From: Bacteroidota bacterium
GTDB lineage: Bacteria; Bacteroidota; Bacteroidia; NS11-12g; UBA9320
Direction of reading: 5' to 3'
Assembly (NCBI GenBank): GCA_003485825.1
Contig: DNHN01000055.1
Span: 1 to 6,714, forward strand
Length of the DNA: 6,714 nucleotides
Shown here in pieces: positions 6,402-6,714 of the stretch; positions within the stretch are counted from its first letter, which is position 1; each line of letters opens with the position of its first letter. A model generated the notes under the pieces. It had not been told where the DNA came from, did not search any database, and worked only from the letters and a program-made list of their open reading frames with translations. A program made the translations under genes and the position numbers.

Positions 6402-6714
6402 CTGGAGCTCCCATCACAGTCGTGTACTTCAGTACTAGTTTCTTGTCTGGGAAAATGCGTTTGTAGCAGTTCTGTACAGCAATAGTAGCCTCATGAAACC
6501 CGCACAAGATTAGCTTTAGCTTTCCTTCGTATTGGTTGATATCGCCTACCGCAAATATGCCAGGAACATTGGTAGAGTACGTTTCAGTATTTACTAATAT
6601 TGCCTCTTTGCCTAAGTCTAATCCCCATTCTTTTATAGGTCCGAGTTTTGGACTTAGCCCAAATAAAGGTATAAAGTAATCCGCTTCTATCTCAGTTACC
6701 GTTCCGTTATTTTC
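6394..6714 (-). CDS. Ferredoxin/flavodoxin--NADP+ reductase, thioredoxin reductase-like type, C-terminal part (runs off right edge)
   Basis: Only the last 106 residues are in the window; the N-terminus lies beyond the right edge. They fit the C-terminal end of a two-dinucleotide-binding flavoprotein. The segment with STNVPGIFAVGDI (about residues 67-79 of the visible part) is the FAD-binding GD motif of thioredoxin reductase-like enzymes. The stretch YEGKLKLILCGFHEATIAV that follows resembles the YumC-type ferredoxin-NADP+ reductase rather than thioredoxin reductase proper. The preceding region GLSPKLGPIKEWGLDL fits the end of the NADPH domain. Such enzymes pass electrons between NADPH and ferredoxin or flavodoxin in the cytoplasm. 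Whether the redox-active CxxC of thioredoxin reductases is absent, as expected, cannot be seen here. The stop codon TAA is at 6394-6396. arsC follows on the same strand after 101 bases. Confidence 0.85.
   Translation of the reverse strand, partial: ENNGTVTEIEADYFIPLFGLSPKLGPIKEWGLDLGKEAILVNTETYSTNVPGIFAVGDINQYEGKLKLILCGFHEATIAVQNCYKRIFPDKKLVLKYTTVMGAPGS

Overview
The window looks like a chromosomal segment from a member of the Bacteroidota. The evidence is the moderately AT-rich DNA, the short A-rich leaders mostly without Shine-Dalgarno sequences, and the run of genes pheT, small coiled-coil protein, zapA and rny, an arrangement I associate with that phylum. I cannot place it below phylum from the sequence. 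All genes but one lie on the minus strand, coding density is high, and there are no transposases, phage genes, CRISPR arrays, rRNAs or tRNAs.

Left edge to centre: the 5' end of proC (proline synthesis) runs off the left edge. It follows a 186-base gene-free stretch that holds a convincing rho-independent terminator for rny plus two further small hairpins. To the right is a compact minus-strand cluster transcribed from about position 5000 down to 421: pheT (phenylalanyl-tRNA synthetase beta chain), a 94-residue coiled-coil protein whose start overlaps the pheT stop as TAATG, zapA (FtsZ-ring assembly) and rny (membrane-anchored endoribonuclease Y). The spacing (1-base overlap, 24 bases, 68 bases) suggests one operon joining translation, cell division and RNA decay.

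Centre to right edge: a 92-base divergent intergenic region carries a 10-base tandem repeat and a possible Bacteroidota-type promoter box. It leads to the only plus-strand gene, a small MscS-family mechanosensitive channel. This converges, with a gap of only 13 bases, on an arsenate reductase-like (ArsC/YfgD-type) gene. Upstream of arsC is a 101-base gap filled with a 12-base tandem repeat and nested inverted repeats, then the 3' end of a thioredoxin reductase-like ferredoxin/flavodoxin-NADP+ reductase that runs off the right edge.

The genes are mostly housekeeping. I do not see a new multi-gene system. The points most worth a second look are the coiled-coil protein as a possible ZapA partner, and the repeat structures between the reductase and arsC and downstream of rny. 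No gene-free stretch exceeds 300 bases.
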